DNA of 64,000 nt from Halomonas organivorans. GTDB taxonomy: Bacteria; Pseudomonadota; Gammaproteobacteria; Pseudomonadales; Halomonadaceae. Below the pieces are notes generated by a model. The model searched no databases. It was not told where the DNA came from and saw nothing but the letters and a program-made list of their open reading frames with translations. The stretch covers positions 1 to 64,000 of the forward strand of contig NZ_JACHXM010000017.1 in assembly GCF_014192055.1 (NCBI RefSeq), read 5' to 3'. Of the stretch, positions 46,431 through 55,920 are shown in pieces. Every line of letters starts with the position of its first letter. Position 1 is the stretch's first letter. Both the position numbers and the translations under genes were made by a program.

Positions 46431-47302
46431 GCGCCGCGCCGGTGTTCGACGCGCCCTTCGCGCTGGGCATGATGGCCCTGCACGAAGCCCCGGCACTGCA
46501 CGCCCCCGAGCGGCTGGCCGACTGGCTCGAGGCGCGCCTCGACCAGGGCCTGCACTGGTTCGACCACGCCGACATCTACGGCGACCGCGCCGGCGAGCGG
46601 CTGTTCGGCGACGCGCTGCGCGCCCGCCCCGGCCTGGCTTCGCGAGTCAAGGTGGTGACCAAGGCCGACATCGTGACGCCCGAGCGCGACGCCTCGTCGT
46701 TCGCCGTCAAGCACTACGACAGCTCGGCGACCTACGTGGCCCGAGCCATCGACGACGCCCTCGAACGCCTGGGCGTGGAGCGCCTCGACCACTTCCTGCT
46801 GCATCGCCCCGACCCGCTGATGGACGCCGAGGCCACCGGCCGCGCCCTGGACGACGCCATCGCCGCCGGCAAGCTCGGCGCCGCCGGCGTCTCCAACTTC
46901 CGCCCGGAGGCCTGGCGGCGGCTGCAGGCCGCCATGCACGGCCGCCTGTCGGCCCACCAGCTGCAGCTGTCGCTGGATCACCCGCAGCCGCTGTTCGACG
47001 GCCTCTTCGATGCCCTGATCGGCGACGGCCAGGCCCCCATGGCCTGGTCGCCGCTGGGCGGCGGCCGGGTACTGACCGGCCCGGCGCGCTCCCTGCTGCT
47101 GTCCCAGGCCGAGGCCTTCGGCGTCAGCCCTGCCGGGCTGGCACTGGCCTGGGTGCGCGCCCTGCCCGGCCGGCCGCTGCCGGTGATCGGCAGCCTCAAG
47201 CCCGAGCGCATCGAGACGCTGTGCCGGGACGCCGCGCTCGAACTGCCGCGTCCGGCCTGGTTCGCCCTGCTCGAGGCCGCCCGCGGCCACGAGGTGGCCT
47301 AA
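46427..47302 (+). CDS. Aldo/keto reductase
   Basis: A 291-aa TIM-barrel NAD(P)H oxidoreductase. The catalytic tetrad is visible: Asp and Tyr in WFDHADIYGDRAGE, Lys in VVTKAD, His in FLLHRPDP. The closest characterised relative by layout is the YdhF-type group, with no firm substrate. The start overlaps the mutarotase stop by 4 bp; a GNAT- or sugar-related role is not shown by sequence. Placement in a sugar operon suggests an aldehyde or ketose substrate. Confidence 0.85.
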   Translation: MSAAPVFDAPFALGMMALHEAPALHAPERLADWLEARLDQGLHWFDHADIYGDRAGERLFGDALRARPGLASRVKVVTKADIVTPERDASSFAVKHYDSSATYVARAIDDALERLGVERLDHFLLHRPDPLMDAEATGRALDDAIAAGKLGAAGVSNFRPEAWRRLQAAMHGRLSAHQLQLSLDHPQPLFDGLFDALIGDGQAPMAWSPLGGGRVLTGPARSLLLSQAEAFGVSPAGLALAWVRALPGRPLPVIGSLKPERIETLCRDAALELPRPAWFALLEAARGHEVA

Positions 47303-47325
47303 ATCCATCATGAGGAACCACGACC

Positions 47326-48282
47326 ATGCTGCCCGTTATCGCCTTCGGTGAAGCCCTCGTCGACATGCTCTCCAGCCGCCTGGGGGACGCCGCCGACGGG
47401 ACCCCGGAGACCTTCACCCCCTACGCCGGCGGCGCTCCGGCCAACGTCGCCGTGGCCTGCGCGCGGCTCGGCGTGCCCAGCCGCTTCCTCGGCATGCTCG
47501 GCGACGACCACTTCGGCGATTTCCTCGCCGAGGCACTGGCCGCCCAGGGCGTCGACCTCTCCGGCGTTTGCCGCACCCGCGAGGCGCGCACGGCGCTGGC
47601 CTTCGTCTCCCGGGATGCCGACGGCGAGCGCACCTTCGACTTCTATCGGCCGCCCGCCGCCGACCTGCTCTACCGCCTGGAGCACCTGCCGGCCGGCGTG
47701 TTCGCCGAGCCGGCGATCCTCCACCTGTGCAGCAACAGCCTGACCGACCCCGAGATCGCCGAGACCACCCTGGCCATGGCCGAGATGGCCGCCCGAGCCG
47801 GCTGCGTGGTCAGCGTCGACGCCAACCTGCGCCACAACCTCTGGGCCGAGGGCCGCGCCGACGCCGCCCTGGTCACCCGGCTGCTCGACACCGCCGACCT
47901 GCTCAAGCTCTCCCGAGAGGAGGTCGACGACCTGCGCGGCGACCATCCCGAGGAGGCCTGGCTGGCCGAGCGCCTGGCCGCCGGGGTCAAGCTGGCGGTG
48001 ATCACCGACGGCGGCGGCGACGTGCGCGCCCTGGGCGCCGGCCTGTCGCTTTCGGTCGCGCCGCCGAACGTCGATCCCGTCGACACGACAGCGGGTGGTG
48101 ACGCCTTCATCGGCGGACTGCTGGCGGCGCTGGCCGAGGGCCGCTTCGAGGCGGGCTGGCATCGCGACACGGCGGGCCTGGAAGCGGCGCTGGCCTTCGC
48201 CTGCCGCTGCGGCGCCCATGCCGTGACCCGCCCGGGCAGCTACGTCGCCCTGCCCACCCGGGACGATCTCGCCTCGGCCTGA
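47326..48282 (+). CDS. PfkB-family fructokinase (MtlZ-like)
   Basis: A 318-aa ribokinase-family sugar kinase. N-terminal FGEALVDML and YAGGAPANVAVACARLG bind the sugar; DTTAGGDAFIGGLL near residue 250 is the ATP/anion-hole motif with the catalytic Asp. Fructose is the likeliest substrate because the mannitol and sorbitol dehydrogenases encoded next door produce it; in the Rhodobacter polyol locus a fructokinase (mtlZ) follows xylB in the same way. Here it is on the opposite strand and converges on xylB. Confidence 0.87.
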   Translation: MLPVIAFGEALVDMLSSRLGDAADGTPETFTPYAGGAPANVAVACARLGVPSRFLGMLGDDHFGDFLAEALAAQGVDLSGVCRTREARTALAFVSRDADGERTFDFYRPPAADLLYRLEHLPAGVFAEPAILHLCSNSLTDPEIAETTLAMAEMAARAGCVVSVDANLRHNLWAEGRADAALVTRLLDTADLLKLSREEVDDLRGDHPEEAWLAERLAAGVKLAVITDGGGDVRALGAGLSLSVAPPNVDPVDTTAGGDAFIGGLLAALAEGRFEAGWHRDTAGLEAALAFACRCGAHAVTRPGSYVALPTRDDLASA

Positions 48283-48287
48283 TCGCC

Positions 48288-48344
48288 CCCGGACACGACG
48301 ACGCCCGATGACGGTTTCCGTCATCGGGCGTCGTCGTGTCCGGG
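48288..48344. terminator. Very long bidirectional hairpin between fructokinase and xylB
   Basis: A perfect 27-bp GC-rich stem (48288-48314 with 48318-48344) around a TTT loop. It begins 6 bp after the fructokinase stop and ends 33 bp before the xylB stop, so it serves both convergent transcripts. No U-tract follows on either side. Confidence 0.75.
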
Positions 48345-48376
48345 CCCAGGGGCGATGGGCCCGGACGATTCCGGGA

Positions 48377-49867
48377 TCAGGCCATCACGCCATGATGCTC
48401 GGCCAGCGCCCGACGATAGCGCGCATAGACCGCTTCGTAGGCCGCGACGCGCTCGGCGTCGGGCGCCGCCCGGGAGCTCTCGTCGAGGTGCACCAGCCGG
48501 GCGCAGAGCGCGTCCAGCGAGGCATCGGCGCCGCCCTCGCACCAGGCCGCCTGGATCGCCGCACCCAGCGCCGCGGCATCGGTGACCGCGGGGCAGATCA
48601 CCGGGGTGCCGAGGATGTCGGCGACCATCTGCCGCCACACCGCGCTCTTCGCCCCGCCGCCGATCAGGCGAATCTCGCTGGCGTCCCGGGCCAGCCCGCC
48701 GAGCCGTTCGAGGCCATAACGCAGGCCGAAGGTCGCGCCCTCGACCACCGCGCGACACAGGTTGGCCTGGGTAGCGTTGACGTCGGTCAGGCCCAGGAAG
48801 CTGCCCGAGGCCTGGGGCAGCGGCGGGACCCGCTCGCCGTTGAAGAACGGCAGCACCGTGACGCCCTCGGCGCCGATCGGCGCGGCGGCCAGCCGCTCGC
48901 CGAAGGCCGCCAGGTCGAGGCCGAACAGCTCGCGCACCCGGGTGGTCGCCGAGGTCACGTTCATGGTGCAGATCAGCGGCAGCCAGCCGCCGTGGCTGGC
49001 GCAGAAGTTGGCGACCTGGGCATCGTCGGCGACCGCCGGCTCGGGGGAGTAGGCGCACACCGTGCCCGAAGTGCCGAGGCTCAGGGTCACCAGTCCGGGG
49101 CGAATGTTGCCGGTGCCGATGGCGCCCAGCATGTTGTCGCCGCCCCCGCTCGAGACCACCACGCCCTCGGCCAGCCCCAGCTCGCGAGCCAGCGCCGGCC
49201 GCAGCGTGCCGGCCGGCTCGCGGGAGCCAATCAGCCGCGGCAGCACGCGCTCCGGGTCGAGCTCCGGGGCGATCTCGGCCAGCACGTCCTCGCGCCAGCG
49301 GCGCGCGCGGGTATCGAAGTAGCCGGTGCCCGAGGCGTCGCCGGCCTCGGCGACCCGCTCGCCGGTGAGCCAGAAGTTGAGGTAGTCGTGGGGCAGCAGC
49401 AGGGTGGCGATGCGCCGATAGGCCTCGGGCCGGGCGTCGCGCAGCCAGGCCAGCTTGGAGGCGGTGTAGCCGGTCTGCAGCACCAGCCCCAGCCTGTCGA
49501 GGCAGCCGGCCTCGCCGCCCAGGCGCTCGACCAGGGCGGCGTTGTGGTCCGCAGTCTCGGTGTCGCACCACAGCTTGGCCGGGTGCACCGGCTCGCCGGC
49601 GGCGTCCAGGGCCACCAGCCCGTGCTGCTGGCCGGAGACGCCGATGGCACGGATCGCTTGGGGCTCGATGCCGGCGCGCGCCACGGCGTCATGCAAGGCA
49701 CCGCGAAAGGCCTCGATCCAGTCGGCGGGCGCCTGCTCGCGGCGCCCGCCCTCCCCTGCTTCCAGCCGGTGGGGCCGGCTCGCCTCGCCGAGGATTCGGC
49801 CGCCGTCGATGTCGACCACCACCACCTTGGTGCTCTGGGTCCCGCAGTCCACGCCGATGTACATCAT
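48377..49867 (-). CDS. xylB: Xylulokinase
   Basis: A 496-aa FGGY-family kinase that phosphorylates D-xylulose. N-terminal IGVDCGTQSTKVVVVD is the phosphate motif; GVSGQQHGLVALD and GYTASKLAWLRD are XylB-specific, and RLIGGGAKSAVWRQMVADIL is the second FGGY signature. It is the last gene of the polyol operon; D-xylulose would come from D-arabitol oxidised by the mannitol dehydrogenase encoded just before it, whose stop overlaps the xylB start by 4 bp. Confidence 0.94.
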   Translation of the reverse strand: MMYIGVDCGTQSTKVVVVDIDGGRILGEASRPHRLEAGEGGRREQAPADWIEAFRGALHDAVARAGIEPQAIRAIGVSGQQHGLVALDAAGEPVHPAKLWCDTETADHNAALVERLGGEAGCLDRLGLVLQTGYTASKLAWLRDARPEAYRRIATLLLPHDYLNFWLTGERVAEAGDASGTGYFDTRARRWREDVLAEIAPELDPERVLPRLIGSREPAGTLRPALARELGLAEGVVVSSGGGDNMLGAIGTGNIRPGLVTLSLGTSGTVCAYSPEPAVADDAQVANFCASHGGWLPLICTMNVTSATTRVRELFGLDLAAFGERLAAAPIGAEGVTVLPFFNGERVPPLPQASGSFLGLTDVNATQANLCRAVVEGATFGLRYGLERLGGLARDASEIRLIGGGAKSAVWRQMVADILGTPVICPAVTDAAALGAAIQAAWCEGGADASLDALCARLVHLDESSRAAPDAERVAAYEAVYARYRRALAEHHGVMA

Positions 49868-51348
49868 GAGTCCTCTCGTTCGATCAGCGCCTCCAGCGTA
49901 GCGCGTGCGCCGTCACGATGCAGGCTCTCCAGCGCCCACAGGTAGGCCTCGCGGAAGCGCTCCTCGTCCGCCAGGTCGCCGAACAGCTCGCGATTGTCGA
50001 TGAAGGCGGTGGGGACGTCATGCTGCCGGCCGGCAAGCGACATCAGCTCGTCCTTGAGGCGATCGACGACCTCGATCGGCTCGCCCGCCTCGTCGACGCC
50101 CTCGGCGTAGCGCGCCCAACTGGCCACCACCGCCGCGGCGCGGTGCAGCTCGCCGCCGCGGGCGAGCTGCTCGCGAATCACCGGCAGCAGCCACTTGGGA
50201 ATCCGATCCGAGCTCTCGGCGCACAGCCTGGCCAGGGTGTCCTTGACCTCGGGGTTGGCGAAGCGCTCGATCAGGGTGCGGCGGTAGGCATCGAGATCGA
50301 CCCCGGGCAGCGGCGCCAGGGTCGGCGTCGCCTCGTGCGTCATGTAGCCGAGCAGGAAGTCGACGAACAGCGGGTCGGCGCTGGCCTCGTGGGCATAGCG
50401 GTAGCCGGCCAGGTAGCCGAAGTAGCACAGCGCCTGGTGGCTGGCGTTGAGCAGGCGCAGCTTCATCAGCTCATAGGGCTCGACGTCCTCGACCACCTGC
50501 ACCCCGACCTCCTCGAAGGCGGGACGCCCGGCGACGAAGCGATCCTCGAGCACCCACTGGGTAAAGGGCTCGCAGACCACCGGCCAGGCGTCCTCGACGC
50601 CGAAGCGCGAGGCCAGTTCCTCGATGTCCTCGCCGGTGGTCACCGGGGTGATGCGATCGACCATGGAGTTGGGGAATGGCACCTCGGCCTCGATCCAGGC
50701 GGCGAGCTCGGCGTCGCGGGCACGGGCGAAGGCGGTGAACATGCGGTGCGCCACCTCACCGTTGCCCTGGATGTTGTCGCAGGACATCACCGTGAAGGGC
50801 GCGAGGCCGCGCTGGCGACGCCGCGCCAGCGCCTCGGTGATCAGCCCGAAGCTGGTGCGCGATGTAGCCGGCTCGGCCAGGTCGTGCCGCACGTCGGGGT
50901 TGTCGAGATCGAACTCGCCCGTTACCGGATGAAAGTTGTAGCCGCCCTCGGTGACCGTCAGCGAGACGATGCGGATCGCCGGGTCGGCCATCAGCTCGAT
51001 CACCGCCTCGGGGTCGTCCGGCGCGTATCGGTAGTCGATGATCGAGCCGATTACCCGCGGCTCGTAGTGGCCGTCGGGATGCTTGACCACCAGGGTGTAG
51101 AGGTGATCCTGGGAGGCCAGCGCTTCCTGCATGCGCCGGTCGCCGGGCATCACCCCGACGCCGACGATGCCCCAGTCCAGCGCCTGGCCGCGGTTCATCA
51201 GGTCGTCGAGGGTCACCGCCTGGTGGGCGCGGTGGAAGCCGCCTACCCCGAAGTGGACGATGCCGGCACTCACGGCGGCGCGGTCAAAGGCCGGCGTGGA
51301 TACCCGGGCATCCAGCCGGTCTAGATTGGCGGTGGCGAGTCGGGTCAT
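49864..51348 (-). CDS. mtlK: Mannitol 2-dehydrogenase (polyol-specific long-chain dehydrogenase)
   Basis: A 494-aa NAD-dependent enzyme oxidising D-mannitol to D-fructose, and often D-arabitol to D-xylulose. The nucleotide-binding stretch is IVHFGVGGFHRAHQA; SCDNIQGNG, NSMVDRITP and the catalytic Lys region ELMKLRLLNASHQALCYFG are the family signatures. I chose ATG 51348 (AGGAG seven bases upstream); a longer frame to 51402 has no support. It sits between a P-loop kinase gene and xylB in the polyol operon. Confidence 0.94.
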   Translation of the reverse strand: MTRLATANLDRLDARVSTPAFDRAAVSAGIVHFGVGGFHRAHQAVTLDDLMNRGQALDWGIVGVGVMPGDRRMQEALASQDHLYTLVVKHPDGHYEPRVIGSIIDYRYAPDDPEAVIELMADPAIRIVSLTVTEGGYNFHPVTGEFDLDNPDVRHDLAEPATSRTSFGLITEALARRRQRGLAPFTVMSCDNIQGNGEVAHRMFTAFARARDAELAAWIEAEVPFPNSMVDRITPVTTGEDIEELASRFGVEDAWPVVCEPFTQWVLEDRFVAGRPAFEEVGVQVVEDVEPYELMKLRLLNASHQALCYFGYLAGYRYAHEASADPLFVDFLLGYMTHEATPTLAPLPGVDLDAYRRTLIERFANPEVKDTLARLCAESSDRIPKWLLPVIREQLARGGELHRAAAVVASWARYAEGVDEAGEPIEVVDRLKDELMSLAGRQHDVPTAFIDNRELFGDLADEERFREAYLWALESLHRDGARATLEALIEREDS

Positions 51349-51402
51349 GGGACGTCTCCTGCCGCGTATCGCGGTCAAATCGAAAGTGAGGGTGAGCGGC
51401 AT

Positions 51403-52035
51403 TCAGTCGTCGGCAGCCCAGTGCAGGTCGGCGGCCACCGAGGCGGCCTTGATCAGGCGGGCGTTGAGCATGTCCTTGTGGCGAGCGCGCTCGATGGCGC
51501 CGGCCGGATCCTGCCCCATCTCCCGCCAGCGCTGGATCAGGCGCGCCTCGAGCAATTCGTCGGGCACATCGAGGAACAGCGTCATGTCGAACAGCGGCCG
51601 CAGCGCCGGCCAGGGCCCCTCGTCGAGCAGCAGGTAGTTGCCCTCGACGATCACCAGGCGATGCTCGGGGGTGATCAGCCGCCCGCCGGCCCGGGCCAGG
51701 TCCAGCGGCCGGTCGAAGACCGGCACGGCGACGGGGCGATCGGCGCGGCGGATGCGCTCCAGGTCGTGCCTGAGCCCGTCGCAGTCGAAGGTCTCCGGCG
51801 CGCCCTTGACGGGCACCAGCCCCCGGGGCTCGAGCACGGCGTTGTCGTAGTGGTAGCCGTCCATCGGCACCACCGCGGCGCTGCCGGGCTCGCGGGCGTT
51901 GAGCTCGCGGCACAGCCAGCCCGAGAGGAACGACTTGCCGGCGGCCGGCGGGCCCGCCAGGGCGACGATGAAGCGCCGGCGCTCCCCCGCCGCCTCCAGC
52001 ACCCGCTCTGCCACCTCATGGATATTCGGATTCAT
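51403..52035 (-). CDS. P-loop kinase of the uridine kinase/phosphoribulokinase-like family, substrate unknown
   Basis: A 210-aa protein with Walker A GPPAAGKS at about 28-35, a substrate stretch MDGYHYDNAVLEPRGLVPVKG, VPVFDRPLDLARAG and VIVEGNYLLLDEGPW. Such proteins are annotated as nucleoside-triphosphate-hydrolase-domain or fructose-transport-associated kinases; homologues recur in alphaproteobacterial sugar and polyol operons. Its location between sorbitol and mannitol dehydrogenase genes suggests a sugar or polyol substrate, but this is not shown. Confidence 0.75.
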   Translation of the reverse strand: MNPNIHEVAERVLEAAGERRRFIVALAGPPAAGKSFLSGWLCRELNAREPGSAAVVPMDGYHYDNAVLEPRGLVPVKGAPETFDCDGLRHDLERIRRADRPVAVPVFDRPLDLARAGGRLITPEHRLVIVEGNYLLLDEGPWPALRPLFDMTLFLDVPDELLEARLIQRWREMGQDPAGAIERARHKDMLNARLIKAASVAADLHWAADD

Positions 52036-52118
52036 CGTTGTTCACGCCTGGTCAATCCATCATGTCTTCGCACCTCGCCGTGAATGCCATCGTGGGCGCT
52101 CACGGCCCGGCAACCCGG

Positions 52119-52181
52119 CTGTCAGGCACGCCCCTCTCTGACAGGGCGCCTGACGGCGCCAATCGTTCAGCGAAGCTGAAC
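52119..52181 (-). other. Cluster of hairpins inside the polyol operon
   Basis: Three perfect small hairpins follow one another in the 221-bp gap between the sorbitol dehydrogenase stop and the kinase start: CTGTCAG/CTGACAG (52119-52144), GGCGCC-TGAC-GGCGCC (52145-52160) and GTTCAGC-GAA-GCTGAAC (52165-52181). No gene was seen in the gap. They may lower or stabilise expression of the distal genes. Confidence 0.55.
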
Positions 52182-52256
52182 TCCCACCATGCAACACCAC
52201 CATGTCGCGTTTGGTCGTGCAGCGACTTCACACTGGTCTGCGTCGAAACCAAGCTG

Positions 52257-53033
52257 TCAGCTCATCCAGTTGCCACCGTCGACATTAAGCGTCTGCGCCA
52301 CTACGTAATCGCTGTCGTCGCTGGCCAGGAACACCGCGGCGCCGGCGTGATCCTCCGGCCGGCCCATGCGGCCATAAGGCACCGCCTCCCCCACCAGGCG
52401 CTTCTTCTCGCCAAGGGGGCGACCCTCGTAGCGGGCGAACAGCGCATCGACCTCGTCCCACATCGGGGTGTCGACCACCCCCGGGGCGATGCCGTTGACG
52501 TTGATGCCGTGCTCGATGAGCGCCAGGCCGCAGGACTGGGTCAGGCTGATCACCGCCGCCTTGGAGGCGCAATACATGCTGACCAGCGGCTCGCCGCGTC
52601 GGCCGGCCTGGGAAGCCATATTGATGATCTTGCCGCCCCGGTCGCGCTCGACCATCGCCCGGGCCACCGCCTGCAGGGTGAAGAAGGCCCCCTTGACGTT
52701 GACCGCGAACTGCCTGTCGTAGCTGTCTTCGCTGACCTCGAGCACCGGGGCCATGTCGAACACCGCAGCGTTGTTGACCAGGATGTCGATGCCGCCGAAG
52801 CGCCGGACGGTCTCCGCGACCATGGCGTCGATGGAGGCGCGGTCGCAGACGTCCAGGCGGATGCCCGCGACGCGCTCGCCGCCGCCGAGGGCGGTCACGG
52901 CCTCGTCGATGGCCGCCGCGTCGATGTCGGCCACCACCACCCGGGCACCCTCGGCGAGATAGCGTTCGGCGATGGCCAGGCCGATGCCCCGTGCGCCGCC
53001 GGTGATCACGGCGACTCTGTCGTGAAGTTTCAT
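52257..53033 (-). CDS. smoS: Sorbitol dehydrogenase, short-chain type (L-iditol 2-dehydrogenase)
   Basis: A 258-aa SDR that oxidises D-sorbitol (glucitol) to D-fructose with NAD. The cofactor motif is TGGARGIG (11-18), NNAA at 87-90, catalytic Ser141, Tyr154 and Lys158 (YCASK). The stretch GINVNGIAPGVVDTPMWDEV is close to the Rhodobacter SmoS type. It follows the HAD phosphatase gene after 31 bp and the ABC transporter genes. Confidence 0.92.
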   Translation of the reverse strand: MKLHDRVAVITGGARGIGLAIAERYLAEGARVVVADIDAAAIDEAVTALGGGERVAGIRLDVCDRASIDAMVAETVRRFGGIDILVNNAAVFDMAPVLEVSEDSYDRQFAVNVKGAFFTLQAVARAMVERDRGGKIINMASQAGRRGEPLVSMYCASKAAVISLTQSCGLALIEHGINVNGIAPGVVDTPMWDEVDALFARYEGRPLGEKKRLVGEAVPYGRMGRPEDHAGAAVFLASDDSDYVVAQTLNVDGGNWMS

Positions 53034-53064
53034 GCTGTCGTCCTCGATGGAAGGTGGTATCGGC

Positions 53065-53751
53065 TCATCGGCCCGCGGCCGCCCGGCGCGCCCGTTGCCA
53101 CTGCGCCACCAGCGCGGCCAGTTCGTCCATGTGCGACATCACTCGCCAGGCCCCCGCCTCGCGCAGGCGCTCGGCCTGGCCTGGCGGCACGTGGCTGGCG
53201 CCGATGAAGCCGATCACCGTCATGCCGGCGCGGTGGGCGGCGGTAACGCCGGAGACGCTGTCCTCGACCGCCAGGCAGTCATCCGGGGTACGCCCCAGGC
53301 GTGCCGCGGCGTGGCGATAGACCGCCGGATCCGGCTTGGGCTTCTCTACCTGGTCGGCGGTGAAGATCGGCGCCTCGCCCAGCCGCGCCGCGAGCCCGGT
53401 AGTCGCCAGCGACGCCAGCACGCGCTGGCGGCGGCTGTTGGAGACCACCGCCATCGGCAGGTCCAGCGCCGCGATGGCCCCGGCCACGCCATCGATGGCG
53501 CGCAGTTCGTCGGCCAGACGCGCCTCGATCTCGTCGTCGAGGCGGCCCAGGGCCTCGGGCGGAAGGCGATGGGCACTCAGGCCCTCGAGGTGAGCGAGGA
53601 TGTCAGCGGTGGTCATGCCCAGTGCCTGGGCCAGCAGCCTCTCGACCTCGAGATCCGGCAGCCATTCGGCGAGCCGCTGGACCAGCGTGGCCTCGGCGAT
53701 GGTCTCGCTGTCGACGAGCACGCCGTCGCAGTCGAAGATCAGGGTGTCCAT
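53065..53751 (-). CDS. HAD-superfamily sugar phosphatase-like hydrolase
   Basis: A 228-aa HAD protein with motif I FDCDGVLVDSE (nucleophile Asp), motif II VVSNS, Lys in KPKPDP and motif IV VEDSVSGVTAA. This is the beta-phosphoglucomutase/phosphatase subgroup; it may clear sugar- or polyol-phosphates that stall metabolism. I chose ATG 53751 (GAGGGG seven bases upstream); ATG 53757 and 53766 are in frame. The alternative 53766 start would overlap the smoK-like stop. Confidence 0.85.
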   Translation of the reverse strand: MDTLIFDCDGVLVDSETIAEATLVQRLAEWLPDLEVERLLAQALGMTTADILAHLEGLSAHRLPPEALGRLDDEIEARLADELRAIDGVAGAIAALDLPMAVVSNSRRQRVLASLATTGLAARLGEAPIFTADQVEKPKPDPAVYRHAAARLGRTPDDCLAVEDSVSGVTAAHRAGMTVIGFIGASHVPPGQAERLREAGAWRVMSHMDELAALVAQWQRARRAAAGR

Positions 53752-53762
53752 TGGCATGCCCC

Positions 53763-54908
<1,146 letters not shown>

Positions 54909-54921
54909 CAGGGAATCCTCG

Positions 54922-54994
54922 TTATTTGACGGCGCCGAAGGTCAGGCCACGGACCATTTGTTTCCGGGCTGGGCGAGAGCGCCAGCCAAAGACC
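54922..54994 (-). pseudogene. Duplicated 3' tail of the smoG-like permease gene
   Basis: This stretch repeats the end of the permease gene (about 55018-55083): both encode a LVFGW segment, then KQMVRGLTFGAVK and a stop. The copy here has an unrelated middle (RSRPAR in place of LTQ) and ends in TAA instead of TGA. It is the scar of a tandem duplication or of an old recombination at the gene end, and has no start. Confidence 0.75.
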
Positions 54995-55017
54995 AGCGTT
55001 TCGGCAGCGTCGGGCAT

Positions 55018-55905
55018 TCATTTCACGGCACCGAAGGTGAGGCCACGGACCATTTGTTTTTGTGTGAGCCAGCCAAAGACCAGGATTGGTGCGATGGCCA
55101 TGGTCGAGGCGGCAGAGAGCTTGGCCCAGAACAGGCCCTCGGGGCTCGAGAAGGAGGCGATGTAGGCGGTCAGCGGGGCGGCCTGGGAGGAGGTCAGGTT
55201 GAGACTCCAGAAGGCCTCGTTCCAGCTCAGGATCACCGCCAGCAGGCCGGTGGACGCGATGCCCGGCAGGGTCAGCGGCAGCAGCAGAAACCACACCTCC
55301 TGCAGGGTGCCGGCGCCGTCCATGCGGCCCGCCTCGAGGATGTCCTTGGGCAGGTCCTTGAAGAAGGTGTAGAGCATCCACACCACGATCGGCAGGTTCA
55401 TCAGCGTGTAGACGATGGTCAGCCCGGTACGGGTATCGAGCAGGCCGACGTCGCGGAACAGCAGGTAGATCGGCACCAGCACCCCCACCGGCGGCAGCAT
55501 CTTGGTGGACAGCATCCACAGCAGCGTGCCCTTGGTGCGCTTGGTGGGCAGGAAGGCCATGGCATAGGCCGAGGGAATGGCGATCAGCAGCGCCAGCAGG
55601 GTCGAACCGAAGGACACCACCACGCTGTTCAGCGCGAAGTGGAAGTAGTTGGCGCGACTCTGGACCTCGGCATAGCTGTCCAGGGTCGGCGAGAAGACCA
55701 GGCTGGGATCGGCGACGGCCTCGGCCTCGGTCTTGAAGCCGGTCAGTACCATCCAGAAGATCGGAAAGAAGATCACCCCGGCAACCGTCCAGCCGAGTAC
55801 GGTCAGCCACAGGCGCCGGCTAGACAGCGCCGCGAACAGGGGGCTGGGCGTCGCCTTCGGCACACTGCCGGCGGCGCTCATCGATTTGGTTCTTGCGGTG
55901 GTCAT
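55018..55905 (-). CDS. smoG: Polyol ABC transporter permease, MalG type
   Basis: A 295-aa inner-membrane protein with six hydrophobic segments. The EAA loop that docks on the ATPase is EAGRMDGAGTLQEVWFLLLP (about residues 191-210). MalG-type permeases of mannitol and sorbitol importers have this length. It lies 15 bp after the partner permease gene. A partial copy of its 3' end follows it. Confidence 0.92.
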   Translation of the reverse strand: MTTARTKSMSAAGSVPKATPSPLFAALSSRRLWLTVLGWTVAGVIFFPIFWMVLTGFKTEAEAVADPSLVFSPTLDSYAEVQSRANYFHFALNSVVVSFGSTLLALLIAIPSAYAMAFLPTKRTKGTLLWMLSTKMLPPVGVLVPIYLLFRDVGLLDTRTGLTIVYTLMNLPIVVWMLYTFFKDLPKDILEAGRMDGAGTLQEVWFLLLPLTLPGIASTGLLAVILSWNEAFWSLNLTSSQAAPLTAYIASFSSPEGLFWAKLSAASTMAIAPILVFGWLTQKQMVRGLTFGAVK

Positions 55906-55920
55906 GGCGACTCTCCCGAA

